Positions 38,561 through 48,200 of a stretch of 60,000 bases of DNA are shown here, piece by piece. The position numbers and the translations under genes are program-made. Where the stretch lies: positions 1,398,501 to 1,458,500 of the forward strand of contig WPIO01000035.1 in assembly GCA_009760855.2 (NCBI GenBank), written 5' to 3'. The stretch comes from Cristatella mucedo (lineage: Eukaryota; Bryozoa; Phylactolaemata; Cristatellidae). Within the stretch, counting starts at the first letter, position 1; each line of letters starts with the position of its first letter. A model generated the notes under the pieces. It searched no databases. It was given only the letters and a program-made list of their open reading frames with translations, and was not told where the DNA came from.

Positions 38561-39821
38561 GCAGGATTTTATAGCCAACCTATGAAACTTCAGGGATCTA
38601 GTAAAGTTGCACACTAAAAGGCTAACTATTAACGTGAACATCTTCATAATTTTGTCTGAGTAATTTAATTTACCTCATGTCTAGGATAATAAATTGAGGA
38701 ATCTCTCATGTAGTTATGTTTAATTTTGTGTGGCTGTAATACTTTAAATGCTAAAAACTTCCTTGCCCCCTTCCTTGACTAGTGATTTTACTTGCTGCTC
38801 TGGAGAAACTCAAGTTTGTCTGTTCCTTCATTTCAGTGATCACATTCTTAGTTTAGCTACCCACTGTTGCCAAAATGCTGCATTCAATTTATTTATATGA
38901 TAATTAATGCACAAATGCCAAATTTGAAAAAGAAATTAGTGGGGAAACATCTAATTCATGCCCACACTTACCTACACAAATCATAAATAAACTGACTAAC
39001 CGAGGCTCAATGATCATCAGTAACGCATTTAATCAATTTTCATTGCCATAAAAAATGTGAGCATATCAGCTACAATAGCATCGTTTGATGCAGATTTGGT
39101 TTTTTAAAAACCGTACTTTCCTGGGAAAGATGAGAGACCTATCATGGTTTTTGTAAGATACTCATTTTCAATTGAAATGAGCAAGTTTTTCCATTAAAGA
39201 TAATAAATACTAAATTAAAACGACATATATATATATTATGAAGTTGTGTACATGATATAGTGCTTGAAGTCTGGCAAACTTTGTGAAATGTCGGGCATGG
39301 GCAAGTTATCGGATGCAGAGAAAGGTGAAAGGTCACCAGAATGGCTACAGCTCAGCATGGTCACTTACGCACTTCATTTTTGCAGTTATTCACGAAATAA
39401 TAAAAAGTCACTATGCTATGGAAGTGTAGAATAATTTTATTTTCCTTTTAATAGTTCAAAGATTGATTGTAAAGAAGGAAACTGCCATTCCAACAAGAAA
39501 TATCCAGATCCAGTCGTCCGAATAGATGTATATTTGGTACGACCGATAAAATTAAACTGGATGCCGTTTCTTAGTACCAGCGTTCAACGTTTTTGTAACA
39601 ATTCTTTTACTTTGGACAGCCGTATAATTTTTCTACTATCAGATAGGTCGGATGAGGTACAAATGATGACAGGTAAAACGTAATTTCATTGCAATATAGA
39701 TATTTATTACCCTGTGTAGAGCACTAGAAAATGTGTTCACTAATGAGCTACTGTCTACTCAAACAGTGCCAAACCGCCCAGTATAATTTACCAGAGAAAA
39801 ACAAAAAAATGCTTATTTTAC
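38561..39821. other. no recognisable gene
   Basis: AT-rich, nothing identified. Confidence 0.45.
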
Positions 39822-39992
39822 TGCGTCAAAGATTGTGCAAGGCGGTTGTTTTTCCGACCTCAGTCCCGATGTCGTGGGTTCTAATCCTGTGGTGGGCGAT
39901 CATTTATCGCCACTGCAAGCGGTGGTGATAGCCTTAAAGGCTCTTCTGTCGCTATACCAATGAGGCTGTTAAATCAACTAGTATTTAATTTT
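39822..39992 (+). mobile_element. SINE1, best-preserved copy
   Basis: Plus strand. A tRNA-like head (gtgcaaggcggttg, then B-box-like gggttctaatcc at about 39876-39888) is followed by the conserved body gcaagcggtggtgatagcc, then ttaaaggctcttctgtcg, and the 3' end gaggctgttaaatcaactag. The 3' end differs from both LINE families here, so its mobilising partner is not represented in the window. Confidence 0.82.
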
Positions 39993-40021
39993 TTTACGTC
40001 TCTTTTATTTTGTGAAAGCAC

Positions 40022-40090
40022 ATAAATGGTTATGGTCTTTATGACTTTGTGGAGTTACAGACGGAAATACATTATATTATATTACATGAC
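40022..40090 (+). mobile_element. LINE-B 3' terminal stub
   Basis: Sixty-odd bases identical in layout to the LINE-B 3' end: tggtctttatgactttgtgg, then agttacagacgg, then a tail of catta/tatta/ttaca units, a variant of the (ACATT)n tail at 48374-48393. An extreme 5' truncation. Confidence 0.85.
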
Positions 40091-40133
40091 CAACAGCCGA
40101 CCGGCTGTAATACGATTACTACTGCAGGTCAAA

Positions 40134-40137
<4 letters not shown>

Positions 40138-40168
<31 letters not shown>
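40138..40168. repeat. (AT)n microsatellite
   Basis: About 30 bases of pure AT repeat. A short GA-rich run (gagagagagtgagagag) follows at about 40211-40230. Confidence 0.95.
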
Positions 40169-40171
<3 letters not shown>

Positions 40172-40230
40172 TAACAGTCAAAGTACGGCTTCTTTACAAA
40201 CATTTGCGAATGAGAGAGAGTGAGAGAGAG

Positions 40231-40714
40231 TAAAAAAAATTCCGTCAAACAATGTCACGAGCACTCACAAAGTAGCTCCTTACCTAATAATCCTCGTGGA
40301 ATAAAGCTAATTGATTTTTTTCCGTCTAAATAGGCAAGCTAGAGGAGTTAATTCTTAAGGAAGCAGCATTTCCAGGGAACTCCTATCCAGCAGTAACAAC
40401 CCCAGAGGACTAATTTCCTTTAATTATTCACAGAATCTCATTGCTCATGCTAAAGGCAGCTACAAGTGACCTCACTCTGAGTTTTCTTTGGCAGTCAAAC
40501 AAGGCTGCTAGAGCTCGATACCCTAATACACTGGTTCTACTTATGAATAGCACACAAATCACTGCTGCTATCAAATAAAGTACAGCGTTCGCACGTTTTC
40601 AGCTATTTTTGAGGTCCTTCATGCAGACGTGATTACCAAGCTGTATGTAAGCTTTCACTTTTTGTGAATTAAACAAACTCTCATGTTTATATCCCTAAAG
40701 TGATCCAAAAAGTC
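40231..40714. other. no recognisable gene
   Basis: Nothing identified. Decayed upstream parts of the following LINE-A copy may extend here. Confidence 0.4.
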
Positions 40715-41712
40715 AGATTTACTAACTAGCTTGCTTCATGTATTGCTAAAACATACTATTGGATAGAAGCAAACTGTTTCAACTTGGCTTTGGATAAAAC
40801 CAAATTTTACCTCTAAACGATTACATTTTACTCAAACATTGGACAGGTCATGCTCAAAGTCAGCTCTGCCTGCACATATTCTTTCGAATCGCTGTGAAAT
40901 TCATGTTTTGTTCACGAGAAACCTCTCATTAGACTACAATGTCTGCTCTGCAGTCAAGACTGCTTACGGCTATATAGCACTGCTTAATGTGGGCCAGCCT
41001 TAGCAGGGATATTAGATCAGAATCGGCCAGCGCATTTGGGAAATCCAGTTTAGACTTCCGTGAATAAAAGATTACTGATCCACCTGCCTATCCACTGGGT
41101 CACTTACACTTTGTGCTAAATTCGGCAGATAGACTTTTCCACCATGCGAGACACAGTTACCAAATTGAAACACTTTGACTACATGTAGTGTCTCCCAATC
41201 CAACAGTTTATAGACAAAGAACTGTCACTCACTCTTACGTCTCTTAATCCTATAGCTCTAGCATAGCTACCAGAATGAACCGCTCCAAGGCTAGGCATCG
41301 CACAGCCTGATTTTCTGACTCAAAACGATTAGCTATTTATCAGACAATCCGCACAATCTTTGAGAGACCGGGCATCTAGCGTGTTTGCTCCTGAAGTCTA
41401 GAACTCACTCCACATGGACTACAGGACATCCGATGACTAAAAGATTTGCAAAAGAGTTTGCAAGTGCGTGGTTTTCATTGCGTTTAGCAAGTCTTATGAT
41501 TTTTGCACCAGCGTGTGCTGACGCTTGTGCACGCTAATACAGACTAAATTTACATGTCTACCCCATGCTTGTTACGTCTAACTGTGTTGAACTAGTGGAC
41601 ACATGCATTGTATCAAAAATTATTTAATAAAGCTCACCTCCGTAATACTTCAAGGGCCTAGAAAAGCATCATGTGCTCTGAGGGCACTAAGCAAAGGTAT
41701 TACATTATATTC
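40715..41712 (+). mobile_element. LINE-A, old 1-kb 3' copy
   Basis: A strongly diverged plus-strand copy matching about 47165-48190 of the full element. Recognisable parts are the region coding LAACIDDI at its start, LERLTFKIGSASIS (gctcaaagtcagctctgcct), SLDDHISSTVKSAY (attagactacaatgtctgct), the C-terminal coding stretch, the 3' untranslated region, and a stem-loop remnant (gggcctagaaaagc ... gagggcac). Stops and indels are frequent, so this is among the oldest copies. Confidence 0.8.
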
Positions 41713-42899
41713 GTTCATAATTGAGCGATGCAAGCTATTCCCACACAATTTTTAACTCGCAAATATCTTCCACATATTATATCTGAATTCAAGTATTAAA
41801 TTATAGCAAACTATTTCGTGCACTATTGTTGAAAACTTCATCTTACAATTGCTTATTGTATGGAGCTGACGAAGCTGAAACATACTAACTCTGTGTGTCA
41901 TTAGCTTACGATATACGTTACGTAAAAAGTTTGTAGGGTTTAGTGTAGTGCCTGTCACAATGGCTTATTTGTAAGATACTAATTTCATAGTTAATAACTG
42001 TTAAAGACTGATTGCATCATTCAAGATGTATATTAAGTATCTTAGGCGCTTAACCGAATAAGTGGATACATTAGATAAGTTGTGGGTATACGATTAATGT
42101 TTCTAATATCTTCACGTTTCTTGAGAAACTTACACTTTTAGGAAGACTACAGGTTCACTTTAATTTTGCTTGGTTTGCCTAGAAATAAAGTAGCTAAGTA
42201 AATTAAACATAGGCTTTCCAAAGTTTGCATTTAAGGTAACTAAAAATTGGTACTGGAATCAGCACGGTAGAGATTTATGAGCGGCGAAATCAAAATCAGC
42301 TTCAAGGTAAACGCCGGCACTGCAGATGTACGCCAGCTTTGACCAATAATTCTTTTCAGTTCGTATGAGCTTGAATTTTTCTGAGTTGCTTAAGCGGGTA
42401 GTGCGCTTAGTTCAAATTAAGTATAATAGCAGCATTTAGTAACATAGTAGTCTATTTTAAGCTTATTTTAGTTCGTCAGCCCTTATGTTCGTTCCTCACA
42501 TCACGGTTTTTGAAAAATCTTCATTATGTATTAATAGCTATGCAGCATGGTCAGGAAAACTGATCCCCAAACGGGACGAGAAATAGGAAATACATTGGCC
42601 ACTTTGCTTGAGTTAAAACAGGTCAAATTGGACGCTGAAATGCTTGAACTTGGCAGGTCAACTGACCTAATAATTATTTGACTTTTAGGCCTGCCATTCG
42701 AGCAACTTGACCTGGAAAAAGCCTGTCTGAGCTGCTGAAAAATACATAAGCGACCAGCAAGCAGAAGCAGGAAAGAAAAGTCGTAAAATATTATGCTTTT
42801 GTCGTTCTCTTCTGCAGCAAGTGGTCTAAAAGACTTAGGCAAACGCTGAAGCACACACTATTCGCGAATATCATCTCTTAGAAGCACGTGACAGCACTA
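41713..42899. other. no assigned gene; one possible coding scrap
   Basis: The interval 42547-42680 (+) can be read as a charged, protein-like stretch (TDPQTGREIGNT then LLELKQVKLDAEMLEL) ending in a stop. The opposite strand carries a 107-residue frame over the same bases (42531-42854). I do not recognise either, and at most one can be real. Confidence 0.35.
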
Positions 42900-43325
42900 G
42901 TGGGTCTTGGAAAGTCTGCTTGACTCCTTGAATGCAGGTTGAATGCTGCAATTGTTTGAACCTCCTCATGCCCCAAGGTCCCCTTTGGACGATTGATTAA
43001 CTCTTCCGCGCATACTCTTCAAGACCGTTGGTGGCAGAAGCCTTTACTCTGCTCTAGACTTCGAAATCATTGTAGTGTATGAAAGAAAGTACACCCTATT
43101 GCTTTTAACTTTGATGTGCCTTTTCCACGCGACTCAAACTGATACTTGCTTTATAATCCTCTCTCTAATTGCTTTCGTTATTCAGTTAAACTGCTAGCCT
43201 TTTTTTGCTTCGTGAGGTGAAATCAGTTGGCTATCTAATACCTACCAAATGTCTTTGAGTGTTGAACATAACAATCTCCGGCATGACACCCACCTAGTCT
43301 CCGTGGCTTTGTTTAGTTACAGCTG
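42900..43325 (+). mobile_element. LINE-B 3' fragment
   Basis: A decayed plus-strand copy. It follows LINE-B through the regions coding HQFQPVRALRSC (catgccccaaggtcccc), VGDRSFSSA (gttggtggcagaagcc) and LRETKSVGYRM (ttcgtgaggtgaaatc), then the 3' end (acacccacctagtctccgtg). The frame is broken and the tail has decayed. Confidence 0.75.
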
Positions 43326-43850
43326 ATTTGTAAATTGACTTATATAAAGTCACTGGAATGTAGAGTAATTTCTTCAGAAACAATTTTAATATTTGTATCA
43401 CATTTTTACACTATTCAGCGATAAAAAATGATAATCTTATAACCGTGTGAACAAACATGTTTCCTGGTGCAATAATTTTATTAGAATGATGTTCCACAGT
43501 AATGCAGAGAGAAATGATTACAGAATATTGCAGCGCCTTGCTGGCCTTGGCTTAATTTTAGCACGAACAAGAGCTGTTAGGCGGAGGGCAAGAACTCCTT
43601 TGCCCTGGAGCAGTGAGCCAGAGAAGAGCACCAGTGCGGTTAGAGAGCAAGAGCTGAAGAGCAAGCCAGGAAGCTCTGAGACCAGTGGTGGTGATTCGGC
43701 CTTTAGAATTGGTCTGATACCCACGCGAGCTGCTGATTGATGTTGGCTGGCCTGTCAACTTCCGCAAATTCTCTGTCCAAAAGGAATCATCTGGAACTCA
43801 TTCGGCATTCAAACTGGACAGAGGTGCCCTTCCAGTGGCCTAGTGACGGT
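43326..43850. other. AT-rich, then GC-richer lead-in to LTR
   Basis: From about 43540 base composition becomes GC-richer. A plus-strand frame ending at 43740 (residues rich in Arg, Ser and Glu) could be the end of an internal coding region of an LTR element, given the LTR that follows, but no motif supports this. Confidence 0.3.
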
Positions 43851-43924
43851 ATTAATTCCTTACCGTAATGGGCCACGGTGTCGGTCCCGATACTACTAAG
43901 CTCTTGCCCCATTGTCTCAGCTAG

Positions 43925-43932
43925 ATATTTAA
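43925..43932 (+). promoter_or_regulatory. TATA-like element of the LTR
   Basis: The sequence tatttaag sits about 80 bases inside the proposed LTR and ahead of a GC-rich stretch, as expected for a U3/R promoter. Inference from position and sequence only. Confidence 0.4.
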
Positions 43933-44472
43933 GAGTCGAACGGCGCTCACTCTTGGTCTTTTGTTCGACTCCGCACTTCGACGCCGTCGGACTCGTTTCT
44001 GTGAAAGCGAAGCAGGAGGGTGGGCTGTTCGCCGGCGATTGACGGGACGAGACAGGAGGAGACAGCGCTAGGAGGATTCGGTGGACTTCACCGAATACGG
44101 TCGTATCGTGCTCGAGCTAGCATTTTGCGTTTCTTTTGTGTTGTGTGTGTAACGCTCGCACGTTGTTTCGGCATAGGGATTTGCCGGTGTGATCTAGACG
44201 TAGTTGGTATTATGTAAGATATTCCGTTGGTTCGGGCTCTTTTGTCTATTTGGGCCGTTCCCCTTAGAGACTCAGGGAACCTAAGTTCTCCGGTCAGGGT
44301 CTGGGCTCCGGTTTGGGCTCCTCGTCTCATTCGGGTCGTTCTCCACAATAGCCTCAGGTAGCCTAAGTGCGGGGGACGTATTCCTACCGCAAGAGTGCTT
44401 GTGCTGTTGAGAGTGTTTAAGGAGTGTGAAGATAAAACTGAGCTAGACGCGCACCGACTTTGTGCGCTTGCG

Positions 44473-44478
44473 AATAAA
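44473..44478 (+). promoter_or_regulatory. polyadenylation signal of the LTR
   Basis: aataaa, followed 25-35 bases on by a GT-rich run (ttgtgtgtctg), the usual pairing for 3' processing. It supports reading the region as the R/U5 part of an LTR. Confidence 0.5.
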
Positions 44479-44753
44479 GCTCAGTAAAATCCCCAATTTG
44501 TGTGTCTGCTTTCCGATTCACGCCGCGGACTCACGACCCCTTTGGTAATGATACATAGGTCAGCGCCAGAAACGTTCGTTTCGTGGCAGCCTGCTTATAT
44601 TCTCGCCTCCTGACATAGAGCGCTCTAACGTGCGTTCTTGTTCGTTGCAGAATTCTTCCGAAAACCGAAGTTCTTGCGAACATCGTATACGGAAACGATA
44701 CAGCTAAGACCTGTTTAAAGTTATTCTGATTGTTTTTTGACCGTAGCGCGTAA

Positions 44754-45077
44754 GAAATTACGTGCCTATGGACATCTAAACGCTTTTCGCTTCGGGCTGC
44801 TGGGTCTCCCACGCCGGCGGCTGCATTAGCTACGCCGGCGGCTAGTAACCTACTTGTTAGTTATGGTCGTCAGCAGCTGCTATCGCTTCGTCATCGTATA
44901 TCAAATGCATTCCTAGATATTAATGTTGTTGCTAAGATTCATGAACTATGCATTAACAAAAGGAAAGCACCCCGTAGCCGCCGCGGTGGCCAGAACCGCC
45001 AGCTTAGATGCTGCTCGTTTGGTATTCCTAGCATTGTCTCGAACCACTTAGCACGCTCCCCGCATGCGTCACTGTAA
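44754..45077 (+). CDS. LINE-A ORF, N-terminal part (frame-shifted from main ORF)
   Basis: An open frame of 107 codons between a stop at 44751 and a stop at 45075. It reads like the variable basic leader that precedes the endonuclease in CR1/L2 elements: YGRQQLLSLRHRISNAFLDI, then KIHELCINKRKAPRSRRGGQ, then SIVSNHLARSPHASL. No ATG occurs in this frame, so translation would need an upstream or non-ATG start, or the true start has been mutated. It overlaps the main frame by about 45 bases. A single shift of -1 within 45032-45075 would join the two, either a mutation in this copy or a recoding site. Confidence 0.6.
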   Translation, partial: EITCLWTSKRFSLRAAGSPTPAAALATPAASNLLVSYGRQQLLSLRHRISNAFLDINVVAKIHELCINKRKAPRSRRGGQNRQLRCCSFGIPSIVSNHLARSPHASL

Positions 45078-47962
45078 ATCTCTCAAACTTAGTGGTCATC
45101 AGGCCTATTGTAACCCAATCGGCCAGACTTAACGCTTGCCTTTGGAATCCTCGCTCAATGTGCAATAAACCTCTAGTAATAAACGACCTTATTTCTGAAA
45201 ATGGTATCGACCTGCTCGCCCTAACTGAAACTTGGCTGAAATCGATAAACTGCCCGACAATTAAAGACGCTACTCCATCTGGTTTCACGTTCTTTCACAC
45301 CCCTAGATCAATCAAAACTGGAGGTGCAGTTGCTATGATCGTGCTCTCGAAATTCAACTTCAAGCCATTTGCAGTACCCTCGAAGCAGTCTTTTGAATCA
45401 ATTGTCCTGGTCTCACCCGAAAACAAGCTACCGATAGTGGCAGTAGTCTATCGCCCACCAGGTACCAAATCCTCCTTTATCTCAGATTTCTCCGATCTCA
45501 TTTCGATTCTGTGTTCAAGAAATCGATCCTTCCTCGTTATGGGTGATTTCAACGTCCACTTTGATAACTTATCTGACGCTTTCAGCACCAAATTTCGCAC
45601 ATTGACAGACTCATTATCTCTAGTGACTCATGTGCATGGCCCTACCCACATCAAGGGTCACACACTCGACCAAATTTTCTCATATAACTGCACTTTGTCA
45701 TCACCAGTTATCACCAAATCCTGCTTATCTGACCACATGCAGATCTCATTCAATCTACAGTGTGTGCCCACATTCTCCTCTAAAATAACCTGTGAATCGC
45801 GAAACCTCAAGACCCTTGACATCGATGCTGTCCGTGCGAGCATATCTGCTTCACCTTTGCTGCTCAGTCCTCCCTCCGATCTGTCATCACTGGTAGATTG
45901 CTACAACACGACACTAGCTGACACGCTCGACGAGTTTGCACCTTTGACAAAGCGCACTGTGCGCCCCCGCCCAGACGGCCTATGGTTTACCACAGACATT
46001 AAACTAGCCAAGTCTACTAAACGAAAGCTTGAAAAGGCATACAAAAGATCCGGACTAACTGTCCATCGACAGACATATGAAGACTACTGTAGGTCGTACC
46101 AATCGATCCTAGCAAAGGCTAAGTCTAGCTTCTATAGAAACATTGTTGAATCACAGATGCACAATCCAAAAATGCTGATGTCGACAATAAACCATCTCCT
46201 CAACCGTTCCCAGGTTAGCTCCTTACCAGATGATCCTTGTAATGATCTAGCCGATCGCTTCTCTCGATTCTTTGTGCAGAAGATAGACAAAATCAGGGAA
46301 TCCATCCCTGCGATGACAACCTTCCCACTAGAATGCTGTTCCTCGGTTCCTGGCTGCACCTCAATGTCTGCATTTAAACAGGTCACCAGTGATGTAGTCC
46401 TAAAGCTCGTATCTCAATCAAAGAAGACAACAAGTCCACTGGACCCTATTCCCACTGTCCTGCTCCTACGTTGCATTGATCTGCTGCTGCCATGCATAAC
46501 CAGCATCATTAATATGTCATTAGCCTCAGGTCAGGTCCCAGCACCTTTCAAAAAAGCTGTAGTCAGGCCACTTCTCAAGAAAGCTACACTAGACCAAGAG
46601 AACTTAAGCAACTACCGCCCAGTCTCCCTTCTATCATTCCTATCAAAGACACTGGAACGGGTCGCGGCAGACCAGCTGAACTCGTATATCGAAACCTCAC
46701 ACCTTGCTAGTAAGTTCCAGTCTGGCTTTAGAGCTAATCACTCCACAGAGTCAGCATTGCTTCGGGTATACAACGACCTACTTAGGAATGCAGACATGGG
46801 TAGAGTGTCTCTTCTTGTTTTGCTCGATCTTTCGGCAGCTTTTGATACCATCGATCACAAAGTACTTCTAGAGCGCCTCTCATCTCGCCTGGGCATCACT
46901 GGCACTGCTCTGCAGTGGTTCAGGTCCTATCTCAGTGGGAGACTCCAGAGTGTTGACGTGAATGGACAAAGATCATCTGAAGTACCTCTAAAATATGGAG
47001 TACCTCAGGGCTCTGTGCTAGGTCCGGTCCTTTTCACCGTTTATACTCTCCCTCTCGCTGATGTGATTGCCAAGCACAATCTAGGCTTTCACTTCTATGC
47101 GGATGACACTCAGTTGTACCTTTGCTTTGATCCCTCCCAGCCTTCGAGCACCTCAAATTCTCTCAACTCACTTGCTGCATGCATTGATGACATCCGATCA
47201 TGGATGGTAGCAAATTTTCTAAAACTAAACAAAGATAAAACTAACTTACTAGTTATGGGCAAACCTAGTGTTATTCAGAAATTGGAAAGGCTGACTTTCA
47301 AAATTGGCTCTGCCAGCATATCTCCAGTTGCATCAGCTCAAAATCTAGGTGTCATATTCCAAAGCGACCTCTCGTTAGACGACCACATCAGCTCCACAGT
47401 CAAATCAGCCTATTTTCAGCTTCATAACATTGCTAAAATTAGGGCTTGTTTAGATAAGGATACCACGTCGAAATTGGTCCATGCATTCGTGACATCTCGT
47501 CTCGACTTCTGCAACTCACTGCTTACTGGCCTACCAGCATGTGCGATCAGGCGATTGCAGCTGGTGCAAAAAAACTCTGCAGCTAGGCTTGTCTGTCGTG
47601 AGCGTCGCAGTTGCCACATTACTCCACTTCTCGCCGACCTGCACTGGTTACCAGTCAAGCAACGTATTGACTTCAAGGTTTTGTCGCTCACTTTTAGGTC
47701 TCTTCATTCTATGGCTGCAGCCTATCTTTCAGATATACTACCCCATCAGGCAAAGCATCGTACCACTCGCTTTTCGGAATCCAACAGTCTAGAAATACCT
47801 CGTACAAACCTTAAATCCTTTGGAGACCGTGCATTTAGCTCGTATGCTCCCACAGCCTGGAACTCCCTCCCAACCTGCATCAGAACATCCCCTGACCTGA
47901 CCACATTTAAAAGAAACTTAAAAACATACCTATTTAGGACAGCATTTAGTGGGTCCTTGTGA
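45032..47962 (+). CDS. LINE-A endonuclease-reverse transcriptase
   Basis: A frame open for about 976 codons; residues are counted here from the GTG at 45092 (956 residues), which is not a proven start. The first ATG in frame is at 45158, inside the endonuclease. The apurinic-like endonuclease occupies residues 13-220: LNACLWNPRS, catalytic Glu in LALTETWL (46), VVYRPPG (119-124), GDFNVH (151-156), GHTLDQIF (189-196), SDH (213-215). A linker follows. The reverse transcriptase covers about 480-750: SNYRPVSLL near 505, LLDLSAAFDTIDH near 576, GVPQGSVLGP near 637, and the catalytic YADD at 669-672 (47096-47107). The C-terminal 200 residues include DFCNSLLTGLP, ADLHWLPVKQRIDFKVL and AWNSLPTCIRTSPDLTTFK. 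The enzyme nicks DNA and reverse-transcribes its own RNA at the target site. All key residues are intact. Other copies align to its C-terminal half. Confidence 0.95.
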   Translation, partial: HCLEPLSTLPACVTVNLSNLVVIRPIVTQSARLNACLWNPRSMCNKPLVINDLISENGIDLLALTETWLKSINCPTIKDATPSGFTFFHTPRSIKTGGAVAMIVLSKFNFKPFAVPSKQSFESIVLVSPENKLPIVAVVYRPPGTKSSFISDFSDLISILCSRNRSFLVMGDFNVHFDNLSDAFSTKFRTLTDSLSLVTHVHGPTHIKGHTLDQIFSYNCTLSSPVITKSCLSDHMQISFNLQCVPTFSSKITCESRNLKTLDIDAVRASISASPLLLSPPSDLSSLVDCYNTTLADTLDEFAPLTKRTVRPRPDGLWFTTDIKLAKSTKRKLEKAYKRSGLTVHRQTYEDYCRSYQSILAKAKSSFYRNIVESQMHNPKMLMSTINHLLNRSQVSSLPDDPCNDLADRFSRFFVQKIDKIRESIPAMTTFPLECCSSVPGCTSMSAFKQVTSDVVLKLVSQSKKTTSPLDPIPTVLLLRCIDLLLPCITSIINMSLASGQVPAPFKKAVVRPLLKKATLDQENLSNYRPVSLLSFLSKTLERVAADQLNSYIETSHLASKFQSGFRANHSTESALLRVYNDLLRNADMGRVSLLVLLDLSAAFDTIDHKVLLERLSSRLGITGTALQWFRSYLSGRLQSVDVNGQRSSEVPLKYGVPQGSVLGPVLFTVYTLPLADVIAKHNLGFHFYADDTQLYLCFDPSQPSSTSNSLNSLAACIDDIRSWMVANFLKLNKDKTNLLVMGKPSVIQKLERLTFKIGSASISPVASAQNLGVIFQSDLSLDDHISSTVKSAYFQLHNIAKIRACLDKDTTSKLVHAFVTSRLDFCNSLLTGLPACAIRRLQLVQKNSAARLVCRERRSCHITPLLADLHWLPVKQRIDFKVLSLTFRSLHSMAAAYLSDILPHQAKHRTTRFSESNSLEIPRTNLKSFGDRAFSSYAPTAWNSLPTCIRTSPDLTTFKRNLKTYLFRTAFSGSL

Positions 47963-48125
47963 TTCGTCCTCGATGTGCTTATGCGTGCTGACACTGTTCA
48001 TGCTGCCACTAACCACATTTGCATGCTGACCCAGTGCATGTAACCCCTAACCATGTTATTCATTTTGTTTGTTTTTCAAGCATGATTTTACTTACTATTC
48101 TATTGCGTATCACTTTGCAGCAAAT

Positions 48126-48167
48126 GTAAAGCGCCTAGAAAGAGATTAAGTTCTCTGAGGGCGCTTT
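48126..48167 (+). promoter_or_regulatory. 3' terminal stem-loop of LINE-A
   Basis: The arms aaagcgcc and ggcgcttt are perfectly complementary, with an inner pairing of agaga with tctct. The element lies just before the (ATT)n tail and is conserved in most 3' ends of the family and in SINE2. In this LINE group the RT recognises the RNA 3' end, so this is the likely recognition structure (inference). Confidence 0.75.
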
Positions 48168-48200
48168 ATCAAGTGCAATATTATTATTATTATTATTATT

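Larger units (their letters stand above)
43844..44555 (+). mobile_element. probable LTR of a retrotransposon
   Basis: About 700 bases with the layout of a retroelement long terminal repeat. A TATA-like tatttaag (43925-43932) precedes a GC-rich transcribed-looking region, and near the end come a polyadenylation signal aataaa (44473-44478) and a gtgtgtctg stretch. Base composition is unlike the AT-rich surroundings. A second LTR and any gag-pol coding were not found, so this is a solo LTR or a remnant. Ends are uncertain: it may begin at tgacgg (43844) and end near gactca (44533) or gataca (44555). It directly abuts the full-length LINE-A, so an alternative is that part of it is LINE-A 5' untranslated sequence. 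Confidence 0.5.
44556..48200 (+). mobile_element. LINE-A, near full-length CR1/L2-group retrotransposon
   Basis: The reference copy of the dominant family. In order it shows a GC-richer 5' region (about 44556-44750), a protein-coding region in two frames (44754-45077 and 45032-47962) encoding endonuclease and reverse transcriptase, a 3' untranslated region of about 215 bases, a terminal stem-loop (aaagcgcc ... ggcgcttt, 48126-48167), and an (ATT)n tail (48179-48200) in place of poly(A). No poly(A), no second strand nick scar and no clear target-site duplication were seen. The tail type, endonuclease-RT order and RT motifs fit the CR1/L2 group. It is the only copy here with all domains and appears to be the youngest. 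It would be autonomous but for one frameshift. The 5' boundary with the LTR-like sequence is uncertain. Confidence 0.93.

Noticed and set aside
47541-47792. Extra frames inside the full LINE-A copy on both strands
   Set aside because: Shadows of the endonuclease-RT frame.
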